This document shows positions 45,540 to 52,628 of a stretch of 52,628 bases of DNA, in pieces (within the stretch, counting starts at the first letter, position 1; every line of letters starts with the position of its first letter). The notes under the pieces are model-generated. The model was not told the origin of the DNA and did no database searches. It was given only the letters and a program-made list of their open reading frames with translations. A program made the position numbers and the translations under genes. Location of the stretch: positions 1-52,628 of the forward strand of contig JAJYEK010000011.1 of NCBI GenBank assembly GCA_021785795.1. The letters are read 5' to 3'. The stretch comes from Pseudomonadota bacterium. GTDB lineage: Bacteria > Pseudomonadota > Gammaproteobacteria > Acidiferrobacterales > UBA6901.

Positions 45540-46480
45540 AGGGGATGCGGATCTGCCGACTGCGCAGGCCAACCAAATCCGGGGGTTGCTTCCCGAATTC
45601 GGCATCGTGATTCCGCAAGGCATCTGCCACATCGCCAAACGGATTCCCCGGATCCTGCAAGACATTGAGAACGGTCTGCCGGACACCGTGCGCTCGCTGA
45701 TGGCACGGCTGGCAGCGCGCCTGACGGTGCTGGACCGTGAGGCTGATGAACTCGAAGCGCAAATTCAAGCCTGGCATCGGCAGAGCGAAAAGAGCCGCAG
45801 ACTTGCCCGGATACGGGGCATCGGTCCGATCACGGCCAGCGCCTTGGTGGCCTCAATCGGGAATGGGAAGACCTTCGCCAACGGCCGGCAACTGGCGGCC
45901 CTTCTCGGACTTGTGCCCCGGCAACACTCAAGCGGCGGCAAACCCACCCTGCTTGGCGTCGGCAATCGCGGGGACAGCTGCCTCCGCACGCTCCTAATCC
46001 ACGGTGCCCGGGCGCTGGTCCAAGTGTCCGGGCGCAAGACCGACACAGACACTTGGTTCCGGCGCTTGCTCGCGCGCCACCACAAGAACGTGGCGGCGGT
46101 GGCGCTGGCCAGCAAGAATGCGCGCACCGTCTGGGCGCTCCCGGCCCACGGAAGAGGCTACCAGCCGCACTACACGCCGGTTGCAGCATCGCCGAACCTG
46201 CCGGATTGAGGCCAAGACAGATTTAACGAAGGAGGTATTCCACCGATTGCTCAGGCAATCTTGACATGACGGCAAGGCAGGTAGGACCGTGAATGGCTTG
46301 ATCTGATTGACCCATTGCGCCGCGAGTGCTTTCGTGTGATGGGAGACCGTTCAGCAAATTCCATCAGGGACCGAGGCGCAAACCCCACCGAAAGTCCGGA
46401 TGTATGGCCGCAATCGTTACCTTCTTGACGTCGTGAAGTGAGTGCTTGGCAAACTGGGGGCGATATATGGGCCGAAGCCC
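45540..46480 (+). mobile_element. IS110-family insertion sequence remnant (approximate ends)
   Basis: The DNA around the truncated transposase belongs to an IS110-family element, whose members carry no terminal inverted repeats, so the ends are rough. The 3' flank after the transposase stop (from 46210, to about 46480) reads as element tail rather than as host gene. The 5' half, with the DEDD catalytic domain, is lost. The element cannot move by itself. It separates the VIT1-type gene from yjbQ. Confidence 0.6.
45559..46209 (+). pseudogene. 5'-truncated IS110 transposase (C-terminal transposase_20 part)
   Basis: About 216 residues remain of a protein normally ~340 long. Recognisable parts are QANQIRGLLPEFGIVIPQG, RLARIRGIGPITASALVASIGNG (helix-hairpin-helix-like region), QLAALLGLVPRQHSSGGKPTLLGV and NRGDSCLRTLLIHGARA, and KNVAAVALASKNARTVWALP, all typical of the IS110/IS1111 C-terminal half. 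The N-terminal RuvC-like DEDD domain is absent. The frame runs upstream to 45496, but residues before QANQI do not resemble the family, which marks the break. The coding frame is intact after the break, so decay may be recent. Confidence 0.85.
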
Positions 46481-46584
46481 GACGAGACTGGACGCCGGCA
46501 AGACCCAGCTTCCGGGCCAGATTTTGACGAAGCCGGACATTGCAGGATAATGGCTAGGGATGCAGCTGCGAAGGAATGGCGCAC

Positions 46585-46992
46585 ATGATCAGAAGATTAA
46601 GCGTTGCAACCGGCGGGCAGGGGCTGCACGAAATAACGGCCGCGGTGCAAAGCGTGGTGCGTGACGAAGGCGTGAATGAGGGCCTGTGCACGATTTTTGT
46701 CCAGCACACCTCAGCGAGCCTCATGGTGCAGGAGAATGCGGATCCGGCCGTCCGCCAGGATCTCGAACAATGGCTGAAGCGCTTGGTGCCCGAGCGCGAT
46801 GCAATCTATACCCACAACTCTGAAGGCGATGACGACATGCCGGCGCATATCAAGTCCGCGCTTACCGCAAGCAGCATTTCCATACCGATTATGGATGGCA
46901 GCCTGGGTCTTGGAGCCTGGCAGGGCATTTATCTCTGGGAGCACCGCCGTGGCCGGCGTTCACGGCAGGTATTAGTGCATGTCCAAGACTAG
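46585..46992 (+). CDS. yjbQ: YjbQ-family (UPF0047) protein
   Basis: Predicted 135-residue protein of the YjbQ/UPF0047 family, usually ~138 residues. Conserved features are VNEGLCTIFVQHTSASLMVQENADP near residues 27-55, YTHNSEGDDDMPAHIKSAL, and IPIMDGSLGLGAWQGIYLWEHR. His and Asp in these motifs make a putative metal site. Some members are annotated as secondary thiamine-phosphate synthase because overexpression suppresses thiE loss; the true role is unclear. AAGGA lies nine bases before the ATG at 46585; the ATG at 46576 touches AAGGA directly and is less likely. Confidence 0.88.
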   Translation: MIRRLSVATGGQGLHEITAAVQSVVRDEGVNEGLCTIFVQHTSASLMVQENADPAVRQDLEQWLKRLVPERDAIYTHNSEGDDDMPAHIKSALTASSISIPIMDGSLGLGAWQGIYLWEHRRGRRSRQVLVHVQD

Positions 46993-46996
46993 GACT

Positions 46997-47010
46997 GGTT
47001 GTTACCAACC
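46997..47010 (+). terminator. Small hairpin just after yjbQ
   Basis: GGTTG-TTAC-CAACC, a 5-bp stem with a 4-base loop, starts four bases after the stop codon. No T-run follows, so terminator function is weakly supported. Confidence 0.25.
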
Positions 47011-47021
47011 GCAACGAAAAT

Positions 47022-47050
47022 TTGTCAGTCGCAGGATGGGTGATTAGGAT
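47022..47050 (+). promoter_or_regulatory. Candidate promoter of the cfa/GGR pair
   Basis: TTGTCA at 47022-47027 (five of six matches) is followed after 17 bases by TAGGAT at 47045-47050 (four of six). The first gene starts at 47118. In E. coli cfa is induced by RpoS in stationary phase; I cannot distinguish a sigma-S from a sigma70 promoter here. Confidence 0.45.
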
Positions 47051-47117
47051 ATCAGGATACCCGATATGAGCTCTGATGGAAGCGCAGCGGTCCGGCGTAC
47101 CGATCGAAGGTGGGAAT

Positions 47118-48440
47118 ATGAACAAGAAGAAAGCGGAATTTTGCAATATACCATCGTATCCAGACGGCGTTCAAGCAACTGACACAGGGGTTCGGCCTGG
47201 CCCGGCCGGCCAGTTTGATCTTTCGATGCGTTCGGTTTTTGAGGCGGACCGGCGCTTACTGAAGTGGTTGTTAAAGGCCATGGGAAATCCACCGGTGCGC
47301 TTCCTGCTCTGGAATGGTGAAGAAGTCGCCGGCAGCACGAATCCGCATATAGCCCGGGTTTTCATCGCCGATCGCGGAGCGCTGTTGCGTCTGATTGTCA
47401 ATCCGGACCTTCATTTCGGGGACTGTTACAGCTCCGGCCGCATCAATGTCGATGGCGACCTGGTTGAGTTTCTTGAGACTGTTTACCGTGCACTGGCCGC
47501 CGTGCCGGCCGGCAGCCTGACTCAGCGCGTCCTTTCGCACACGCGCCGTGCGCGGCCCAATTCGCTTGCGGGATCTCGTGACAATATCCACAGGCACTAT
47601 GACATCGGCAACGATTTCTACCGGCTCTGGCTGGATGAGAGGATGGTTTACACCTGCGCGTATTTTGCCAAACCCAGCGCGACGCTCGAGCAGGCGCAGG
47701 TCGCGAAAATGGATCACGTTTGCCGGAAGCTTCAGCTACGTGCAGGGGAGTCGGTGGTGGAGGCCGGCTGCGGGTGGGGGTCGCTCGCGCGCCACATGGC
47801 TCGGCATTACGGGGTGAAGGTCAGGGCTTACAACATCTCGCACGAGCAGGTCGTATATGCTCGAGAGCGGGCCAAGGCTGAGGGTCTTGAGGGACTCGTG
47901 GAATATGTTGAGGACGACTACCGCAACATTTCGGGGGATTTCGATGCCTTTGTATCGGTCGGGATGCTGGAACATGTCGGAGTCGGACATTACCGCGAAT
48001 TAGGCGACGTCATTCACCGCTGTCTCAAGGACAGCGGTCGCGGCCTCATTCATTCGATCGGGCGCAATCGGGCGAAGCCGATGAACGCCTGGATTGAAAA
48101 GCGTATTTTCCCGGGCGCCTACCCTGCGACCCTGGCCGAAATTATGCAGATATTCGAGCCTTGGGAGTTTTCCGTGCTGGACGTTGAAAATCTCCGCCTT
48201 CATTACGCCCGCACCCTGGAGCACTGGCTGTGGAGATTCGAGAAGGCCTCTGACCGCGTGGCGGCAATGTTCGACGAACCATTCGTGCGGGCATGGCGGC
48301 TCTATCTTGCTGGGTCCATAGCGGCTTTCCGAGTCAGCGACATGCAGCTGTTCCAGGTGGTCTTTGCTCCACGCAACAACAACAACGTGCCTTGGACGCG
48401 CAACCATATCTATGCGCCGACAGATCAACCAGAGAGCTGA
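47118..48440 (+). CDS. cfa: Cyclopropane-fatty-acyl-phospholipid synthase
   Basis: Predicted 440-residue S-adenosylmethionine-dependent enzyme (E. coli Cfa: 382), so longer at the N-terminus. It adds a methylene to cis double bonds in membrane phospholipids. HRHYDIGNDFYRLWLDERMVYTCAYF holds the active-site Cys, VVEAGCGWGSLARHMA is the AdoMet site near residue 215, SVGMLEHVGVGHY carries the key Glu, and RGLIHSIGRN carries the His and Ile of the bicarbonate site; a Tyr follows in LRLHYARTLEHW. All catalytic residues known for E. coli are thus kept. The ATG at 47118 follows GAAGGTGGG. Confidence 0.92.
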   Translation: MNKKKAEFCNIPSYPDGVQATDTGVRPGPAGQFDLSMRSVFEADRRLLKWLLKAMGNPPVRFLLWNGEEVAGSTNPHIARVFIADRGALLRLIVNPDLHFGDCYSSGRINVDGDLVEFLETVYRALAAVPAGSLTQRVLSHTRRARPNSLAGSRDNIHRHYDIGNDFYRLWLDERMVYTCAYFAKPSATLEQAQVAKMDHVCRKLQLRAGESVVEAGCGWGSLARHMARHYGVKVRAYNISHEQVVYARERAKAEGLEGLVEYVEDDYRNISGDFDAFVSVGMLEHVGVGHYRELGDVIHRCLKDSGRGLIHSIGRNRAKPMNAWIEKRIFPGAYPATLAEIMQIFEPWEFSVLDVENLRLHYARTLEHWLWRFEKASDRVAAMFDEPFVRAWRLYLAGSIAAFRVSDMQLFQVVFAPRNNNNVPWTRNHIYAPTDQPES

Positions 48441-48443
48441 GTC

Positions 48444-49460
48444 TTGGAATCGAGCGAGGTTCTGATCGTCGGTGGCGGCCCCGCGGGGTCGAGCTGCGCT
48501 TGGAAGCTGGCGCGTCACGGGGTGGACTGCCGGATCTTGGATGCCCAGAGCTTCCCGCGCACGAAGCTATGTGCCGGATGGATTACGCCGGAAGTTGTGG
48601 GTGATCTGGAGATCGATGTGCGCAGCTACCCGCACCGCTTTCTCTCCTTCGATCGTCTTTATTTCCACCTTTTTGGCATCGGCCTGCGGGTGAACAGCTT
48701 ACAACATTCGATTCGGCGCTTTGAGTTCGATGATTGGCTGCTTAAACGCTCCGGGGTGCCAGTGGAAACCCATAATGTGCGCGATATCCGCCGGGAAGGG
48801 GAGTACTACGTGATCGACGACCGGTATCGGGCGCGGTATCTGATCGGGGCTGGCGGCACAAAATGTCCCGTATACCGCAGCTTGTTTCGTGCCGCCAATC
48901 CACGAGCCAAGGAGCTGCAGACCGTGACGCTCGAGCAGGAGTTCCCGTACGAATATCAGGACGGCGGGTGCCACCTCTGGTTTTTCGAGCGGGGATTCCC
49001 GGGATATTCCTGGTATGTGCCGAAAGCAGACGGGTATCTCAATGTCGGCATCGGCGGAATGGCAAGCCAGCTCAAACATCGCGGCGAGGATATTTGGAGT
49101 CACTGGGAAGTGCTCACGCGTCGCCTCATGCGCTCAGGCATGGTTCGCGCTGGCGACTTCGATCCCAAGGGCTACAGCTATTACCTCCGGTCGGAAGTGC
49201 GCGTTGGCCGCATTGACAATGCATTCATAGTGGGCGATTCGGCCGGACTCGCAACCCGCGATCTTTGTGAGGGTATCGGGCCGGCAGTACGCAGCGGCCT
49301 GATGGCGGCGGATGCGATTCTGACCGGTGCCGACTATTCTCTGGCCGCCATCCGGCGATACACCAGCGACAGGGGCATCGTGCACCGCTCGCTGGAGTTC
49401 ATGTTTATCGAACGCGAACGCAGGCGGCTTGCCCGCTTCGGGGCTGCCGCAGCGCTCTGA
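48444..49460 (+). CDS. Geranylgeranyl-reductase-type FAD-dependent oxidoreductase
   Basis: Predicted 338-residue flavoprotein. VLIVGGGPAGSSCAWKLARHG at residues 6-26 is the FAD-binding Rossmann motif. FPRTKLCAGWITPEVV holds the CxGW motif of the geranylgeranyl reductase group, and NAFIVGDSAGLATRDLCEGIGPAVRSG is the second FAD motif. It starts with TTG (no in-frame ATG nearby), three bases after the cfa stop and with AGAGAG as its only binding site, so it is tightly coupled to cfa. GGR proteins saturate isoprenoid or lipid double bonds. A role in membrane lipid modification with Cfa is plausible; the substrate is unknown. Confidence 0.82.
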   Translation: MESSEVLIVGGGPAGSSCAWKLARHGVDCRILDAQSFPRTKLCAGWITPEVVGDLEIDVRSYPHRFLSFDRLYFHLFGIGLRVNSLQHSIRRFEFDDWLLKRSGVPVETHNVRDIRREGEYYVIDDRYRARYLIGAGGTKCPVYRSLFRAANPRAKELQTVTLEQEFPYEYQDGGCHLWFFERGFPGYSWYVPKADGYLNVGIGGMASQLKHRGEDIWSHWEVLTRRLMRSGMVRAGDFDPKGYSYYLRSEVRVGRIDNAFIVGDSAGLATRDLCEGIGPAVRSGLMAADAILTGADYSLAAIRRYTSDRGIVHRSLEFMFIERERRRLARFGAAAAL

Positions 49461-49543
49461 TACCAGGCTGTTTTTCCCGTCTTGCCGCATCCGCCATCCG
49501 GCCGCTTGCGGCCAAGTCGCAGACGCGGACAACGCAATGGGGC

Positions 49544-49549
49544 TATAAT
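49544..49549 (+). promoter_or_regulatory. Perfect -10 element (TATAAT) of ygiQ
   Basis: TATAAT lies 30 bases before the ygiQ start, so the transcript leader would be short. No -35 element is clear at the correct distance. A 5-bp TGGGG/CCCCA dyad surrounds it. Confidence 0.45.
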
Positions 49550-49579
49550 TCCCCAATCTAACCGCTATTGCTGGATTCC

Positions 49580-51856
49580 ATGGTCTCCGCTCCTGATTTG
49601 TTCTCATACCGCAAGTATTGGGCGGCACGCTTTGGCGTAGCTCCGCTGCTTCCAATGTCGCGTGCCGAGATGGAGGCGCTCGGCTGGGACAGTTGTGACA
49701 TCATCATTGTGACCGGGGACGCCTATGTGGATCATCCAAGCTTCGGCATGGCAATCATCGGCCGTCTGCTGGAAACTCAGGGGTTTCGCGTCGGCATCAT
49801 AGCGCAGCCGGATTGGCGGAGCGGAGAAGCTTTTGCTGCGTTGGGCCGGCCGAATCTGTTTTTCGGCATTACCGCGGGCAATATGGATTCCATGGTGAAC
49901 CGCTACACGGCCGATCGACGGATCCGGTCGGATGACGCCTACTCGCCAGGCGGCAACGGCGGCAAGCGTCCGGATCGCGCGGTCATCGTGTACACCCAGC
50001 GCGTACGCGAGGTTTACGCCGATGTGCCGGTCATTATTGGCGGCATCGAGGCCAGCCTGCGACGGATTGCGCATTACGACTACTGGTCCGACAAGGTGCG
50101 CCGCTCAATATTGGTGGACTCAAAGGCGGATATGCTGGTGTACGGTAATGGGGAGCGGCAAATTGTGGAGATCGCGCATCGGCTTGCGGGCAAGGAGCGC
50201 ATTACCTCGATTACCGATGTTCGCGGCACCGCTTTCCTTCGCAAGCACGTTCCGGAAGGCTGGCTTGAGATCGATTCGGCCCGAATCGATGTTCCCGGAC
50301 AGCCCGCTACCCCCGAGGATCCGTATGCATCGCCGATTGTCCCCGATCGGGCGCGGCTTGGGCCGGCAGCGCCCGCTGCTCTGCGTTTCGAGCGCCGGGC
50401 AGGGGCAGGAGCAGGCGACAGAAGTCGCAGCGTGGTCCGGTTGCCGCCGTTCGATCAGGTTGCCGGTGATTCGATCCTTTATGCCCATGCATCGCGGATT
50501 CTGCATGCCGAGTCGAACCCCGGCAATGCGCGTGCCCTGGTTCAGCGCCATGGCGACCGTGATTTGTGGCTTAACCCGCCGGCTCTGCCGTTGGCGTCGC
50601 GCGAAATGGACCGCGTCTATGAACTGCCCTATGCGCGGCGACCGCACTTGTTCTATGCCGATCAACCCATTCCCGCTTACGAGATGATCCGGTTTTCCAT
50701 CACCATCCAGCGGGGCTGTTTCGGGGGCTGTACATTCTGTTCCATCACGGAGCACGAAGGGAGGGTGATTCAGAGCCGCTCAGAAGAGTCGGTAATCCGG
50801 GAGATAGAAGCGGTGCGCGATACGGTGCCCGGCTTCACCGGCGTTATTTCGGACTTGGGCGGACCGACCGCCAACATGTACCGGCTGCATTGCCGTAGTC
50901 AAGAGATCGAGGCGGCCTGCCGTCGGCCGTCATGTGTTTATCCGGCCATCTGCAAGAACCTAGATACAGATCATGCGCCCCTCGTCAGGCTGTACCGCCG
51001 TGCCCGCGCCGTGCCAGGGATCAAAAAGGTGCTTATTGCGTCAGGCGTACGCTACGATCTGGCGATCGAATCCCCCGAGTATGTTAAGGAGCTGGTCAGC
51101 CATCACGTCGGCGGTTACCTCAAAATCGCGCCGGAGCACCTGTGCGAGGGGCCCTTGAGCAAGATGATGAAGCCGGGAATGGGTACCTATGACCGATTCA
51201 AGGAGATGTTCGACCGGTTCTCGCGAGAAGCGGGAAAAGAACAGTATCTCATCCCATATTTCATCGCTGCCCACCCCGGCACAACCGACCAGGACATGCT
51301 GGAGCTGGCATTATGGCTCAAACGCAACGGCTTTCGTGCGGACCAGGTTCAGGCCTTTCTTCCGGCGCCCATGGCTACGGCTACAGCTATGTACCATTCT
51401 GGGAAGAATCCCCTCCGTAAGGTCACGCGCACCAGCGAGACCGTCACGGTTCCCAAAGGACTCAAGGCACGCCGCCTGCACAAGGCGTTTCTTCGATACC
51501 ATGATCCGGACAACTGGCCGCTGCTGCGCGAGGCGTTGCGACGCATGGGTAGGGCAGAACTCATCGGTAGCGGCAAACAGCAGCTGGTGCCGGCTTATCA
51601 ACCGAGGGCATCCCGTACCGGCCAAGTACAGGCGCGCCGCGAGAGTGGGGCGCGGCACAAATCCGGACCTAGAGTGGGGAGTCCAGCCTATAGAGGTGCG
51701 TCCGGGACCGGTCCGGCGAGAGCCAGCAGCGCCGACGTACGCTTCCACACCCAGCACACGAGATCGATACGTCGAGCCGCGCCAGGCACAGCGGCAACAA
51801 CTCCGGCCGGCCTCAATCCTGGTAGTCCTGTCGGTCGCGGCAAGCGCCGACGCTGA
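49580..51856 (+). CDS. ygiQ: YgiQ-family radical SAM protein
   Basis: Predicted 758-residue protein (E. coli YgiQ: 739). The N-terminal B12-binding-like region has [37 protein letters not shown] and [12 protein letters not shown]. The radical SAM domain has the 4Fe-4S motif CFGGCTFC near residue 385, and [18 protein letters not shown]. Later blocks [17 protein letters not shown] and [14 protein letters not shown] also match the family. The last ~100 residues are a basic, Arg/Ser-rich tail. The substrate is not established. The ATG at 49580 fits the family start; a TTG 12 bases upstream is possible. Confidence 0.92.
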   Translation: MVSAPDLFSYRKYWAARFGVAPLLPMSRAEMEALGWDSCDIIIVTGDAYVDHPSFGMAIIGRLLETQGFRVGIIAQPDWRSGEAFAALGRPNLFFGITAGNMDSMVNRYTADRRIRSDDAYSPGGNGGKRPDRAVIVYTQRVREVYADVPVIIGGIEASLRRIAHYDYWSDKVRRSILVDSKADMLVYGNGERQIVEIAHRLAGKERITSITDVRGTAFLRKHVPEGWLEIDSARIDVPGQPATPEDPYASPIVPDRARLGPAAPAALRFERRAGAGAGDRSRSVVRLPPFDQVAGDSILYAHASRILHAESNPGNARALVQRHGDRDLWLNPPALPLASREMDRVYELPYARRPHLFYADQPIPAYEMIRFSITIQRGCFGGCTFCSITEHEGRVIQSRSEESVIREIEAVRDTVPGFTGVISDLGGPTANMYRLHCRSQEIEAACRRPSCVYPAICKNLDTDHAPLVRLYRRARAVPGIKKVLIASGVRYDLAIESPEYVKELVSHHVGGYLKIAPEHLCEGPLSKMMKPGMGTYDRFKEMFDRFSREAGKEQYLIPYFIAAHPGTTDQDMLELALWLKRNGFRADQVQAFLPAPMATATAMYHSGKNPLRKVTRTSETVTVPKGLKARRLHKAFLRYHDPDNWPLLREALRRMGRAELIGSGKQQLVPAYQPRASRTGQVQARRESGARHKSGPRVGSPAYRGASGTGPARASSADVRFHTQHTRSIRRAAPGTAATTPAGLNPGSPVGRGKRRR

Positions 51857-52002
51857 TTCGGATTATCTGGCCGCAATGATGTTCCGGAACGCGGCCCCGG
51901 CATGATATTGCCTCTGCCAGGGTGCAATCCGTTCCATATGATGTGTCGACGGACTCGCTTGTTCCCCATACATTTGTCTACATGGAAGGAAGGACCAGGA
52001 AG

Positions 52003-52248
52003 ATGCTGGCGAAGCGAGTCCGCCTGTTGCGTGTTGGGCGCGGATGGTCCCAGGAGGCTTTGGCCGCAGCGAGCGGTCTCCACCGCAATTATATTGGCCA
52101 TGTCGAACGTGCCGAACTGAACGTCGGTCTGGACAATCTGGAGAAAATTGCCTCAGCGCTCGGCGTTTCCCTGTGTACGCTTCTGGAACCCGATGCCACG
52201 AGTCTCGGAGATTTCATGGCCGGCACCAGCGGCGAAGGCACGAGCTGA
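52003..52248 (+). CDS. XRE-family transcriptional regulator (single HTH domain)
   Basis: Predicted ~81-residue DNA-binding protein. The HTH_3 domain spans KRVRLLRVGRGWSQEALA, ASGLHRNYIGHVERAELN (recognition helix region) and LDNLEKIASALGVSLCTLL. No ligand domain is attached. The start is uncertain: ATG 52003 follows GGAAGG, while ATG 51982 would add seven residues and a frame to 51922 is open. It stands 13 bases before the CsrA-like gene and is probably co-transcribed with it. Such pairs occur in the regulatory modules of integrative elements; here the rest of any element would be outside the window. Confidence 0.82.
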   Translation: MLAKRVRLLRVGRGWSQEALAAASGLHRNYIGHVERAELNVGLDNLEKIASALGVSLCTLLEPDATSLGDFMAGTSGEGTS

Positions 52249-52261
52249 TGGGGAAAGTGGA

Positions 52262-52462
52262 ATGCTGATTCTGTCGCGTCGACCCGGCCAGTCGTTTCAT
52301 ATTTTCCCCAGTCCACAGCTGACGCCGGATACGCCTGTCGAGATGGTGTTCGGGTCGGCGCCCATAGAGATCACGGTGACCCGGGTGCTGGGGATGCAAG
52401 TGCGGCTCGGGATCAGCACCCACCCGCAGCTGATCGTTTTGCGCCGTGAGCTGGTGCGGTGA
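52262..52462 (+). CDS. CsrA-like RNA-binding protein with an insertion
   Basis: Predicted 66-residue CsrA/RsmA relative. It begins MLILSRRPGQSF (canonical CsrA: MLILTRRVGE) and ends with IEITVTRVLGMQVRLGIS and HPQLIVLRREL, keeping the C-terminal Arg-Glu needed for RNA contact. Between strands 1 and 2 about 18 extra residues (from FPSPQLTPDTPVEM to FGSAP) replace the normal short turn. Classic CsrA is ~61 residues and binds GGA in mRNA leaders. This looks like a paralogue rather than the main CsrA. It follows the XRE gene by 13 bases, with a GGGAAAGTGGA sequence before the ATG. Confidence 0.82.
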   Translation: MLILSRRPGQSFHIFPSPQLTPDTPVEMVFGSAPIEITVTRVLGMQVRLGISTHPQLIVLRRELVR

Positions 52463-52628
52463 GGCGCATGAGTCCGGGCGTCATACCGACGCGGCAAACG
52501 GTGTTTCGCCACTCGCGCCTGGCCAAAGCCCCATGATCCCACGAGTCGGCATTGAATCCGCATGATTCTGCGGCAGCCTGGGGGGGCCGCCGTAAAGACA
52601 ATCCGGGTAATCCGGGTTTCGGGAACGC
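52463..52628. other. Right edge of window, 166 bases
   Basis: No gene can be supported. If the XRE/CsrA pair belongs to a larger operon or element, it would continue to the right of the window. Confidence 0.5.

Noticed and set aside
47118..49460. 10-methyl or furan fatty acid pathway
   Set aside because: The known partner oxidoreductases of those pathways that I recall are of other families, and Cfa here has the normal cyclopropane synthase residues, so I did not assign this pathway.
52003..52462. XRE + small protein as a toxin-antitoxin pair
   Set aside because: The second protein is clearly CsrA-like rather than a toxin fold.

Overview
The window is a GC-rich, gene-dense chromosomal segment. 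The gene set is typical of a free-living Gammaproteobacterium: GreB, PBP1B, GcvR, YgiQ, Tas, TMEM175/DUF1211, EmrAB with a NodT-type channel, and a 2-oxoglutarate dehydrogenase/succinyl-CoA synthetase cluster. The protein at 41279-42424 resembles, from memory, proteins annotated DsrS in sulfur-oxidising Gammaproteobacteria, and the AAA/VWA genes lie just upstream of it. Together with the FTR1 iron permease this fits a chemolithotrophic sulfur or iron oxidiser, but that is an inference. I saw no tRNA, rRNA or CRISPR array. Most of the DNA is ordinary core chromosome; the only clear mobile DNA is a decayed IS110-family remnant near 45.5-46.5 kb.

Layout. 0-2 kb: glycolate oxidase genes glcD and glcE on the minus strand (glcE runs off the left end). 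2.2-4.4 kb: an iron uptake operon (cupredoxin-like protein, FTR1 permease, outer-membrane-type protein) behind a good sigma70-like promoter with two Fur-box-like sites. 4.6-7.7 kb: Tas-like aldo/keto reductase, a DUF3014 protein and a TMEM175-like channel. 7.9-11.2 kb: a SWIM/SNF2 helicase. 11.4-16.4 kb: a TetR-controlled tripartite efflux operon whose promoter spacer is covered by a perfect 24-bp palindrome. 16.5-24.5 kb: TerB-like protein, PBP4, an atypical glutaredoxin, a FAH-family hydrolase, GreB, PBP1B and a PAP2 phosphatase.

25.4-34.5 kb: GcvR-like ACT protein, then sucA-sucB-lpdA-sucC-sucD, the whole 2-oxoglutarate to succinate segment of the TCA cycle on one strand. 34.5-38.7 kb: an ATP-grasp-like protein of unknown substrate, a PilZ protein, a quinone oxidoreductase, a DUF1499 membrane protein and a second, degenerate PilZ paralogue. 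38.9-42.4 kb: a three-gene operon of MoxR-type AAA ATPase, a protein with an HExxH zinc-peptidase-like domain plus a VWA domain, and the DsrS-like protein. This is the best candidate in the window for a poorly described system, probably a chaperone or metal-insertion machine acting on an enzyme complex. 42.9-45.4 kb: an SDR epimerase and a ferritin-like/VIT1 metal transporter. 45.5-49.5 kb: the IS110 remnant, YjbQ, and a cyclopropane fatty acid synthase followed 3 nt later by a geranylgeranyl-reductase-type flavoprotein. 49.6-52.5 kb: radical SAM protein YgiQ, then an XRE regulator and a CsrA-like protein with an unusual insertion.

Together the genes cover iron entry (FTR1) and probable efflux (VIT1-type), drug efflux, envelope synthesis and lipid modification, central carbon metabolism and second-messenger sensing. 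Start codons were chosen by family length and Shine-Dalgarno position. Short hairpins are common by chance in GC-rich DNA, so regulatory calls are mostly low confidence.
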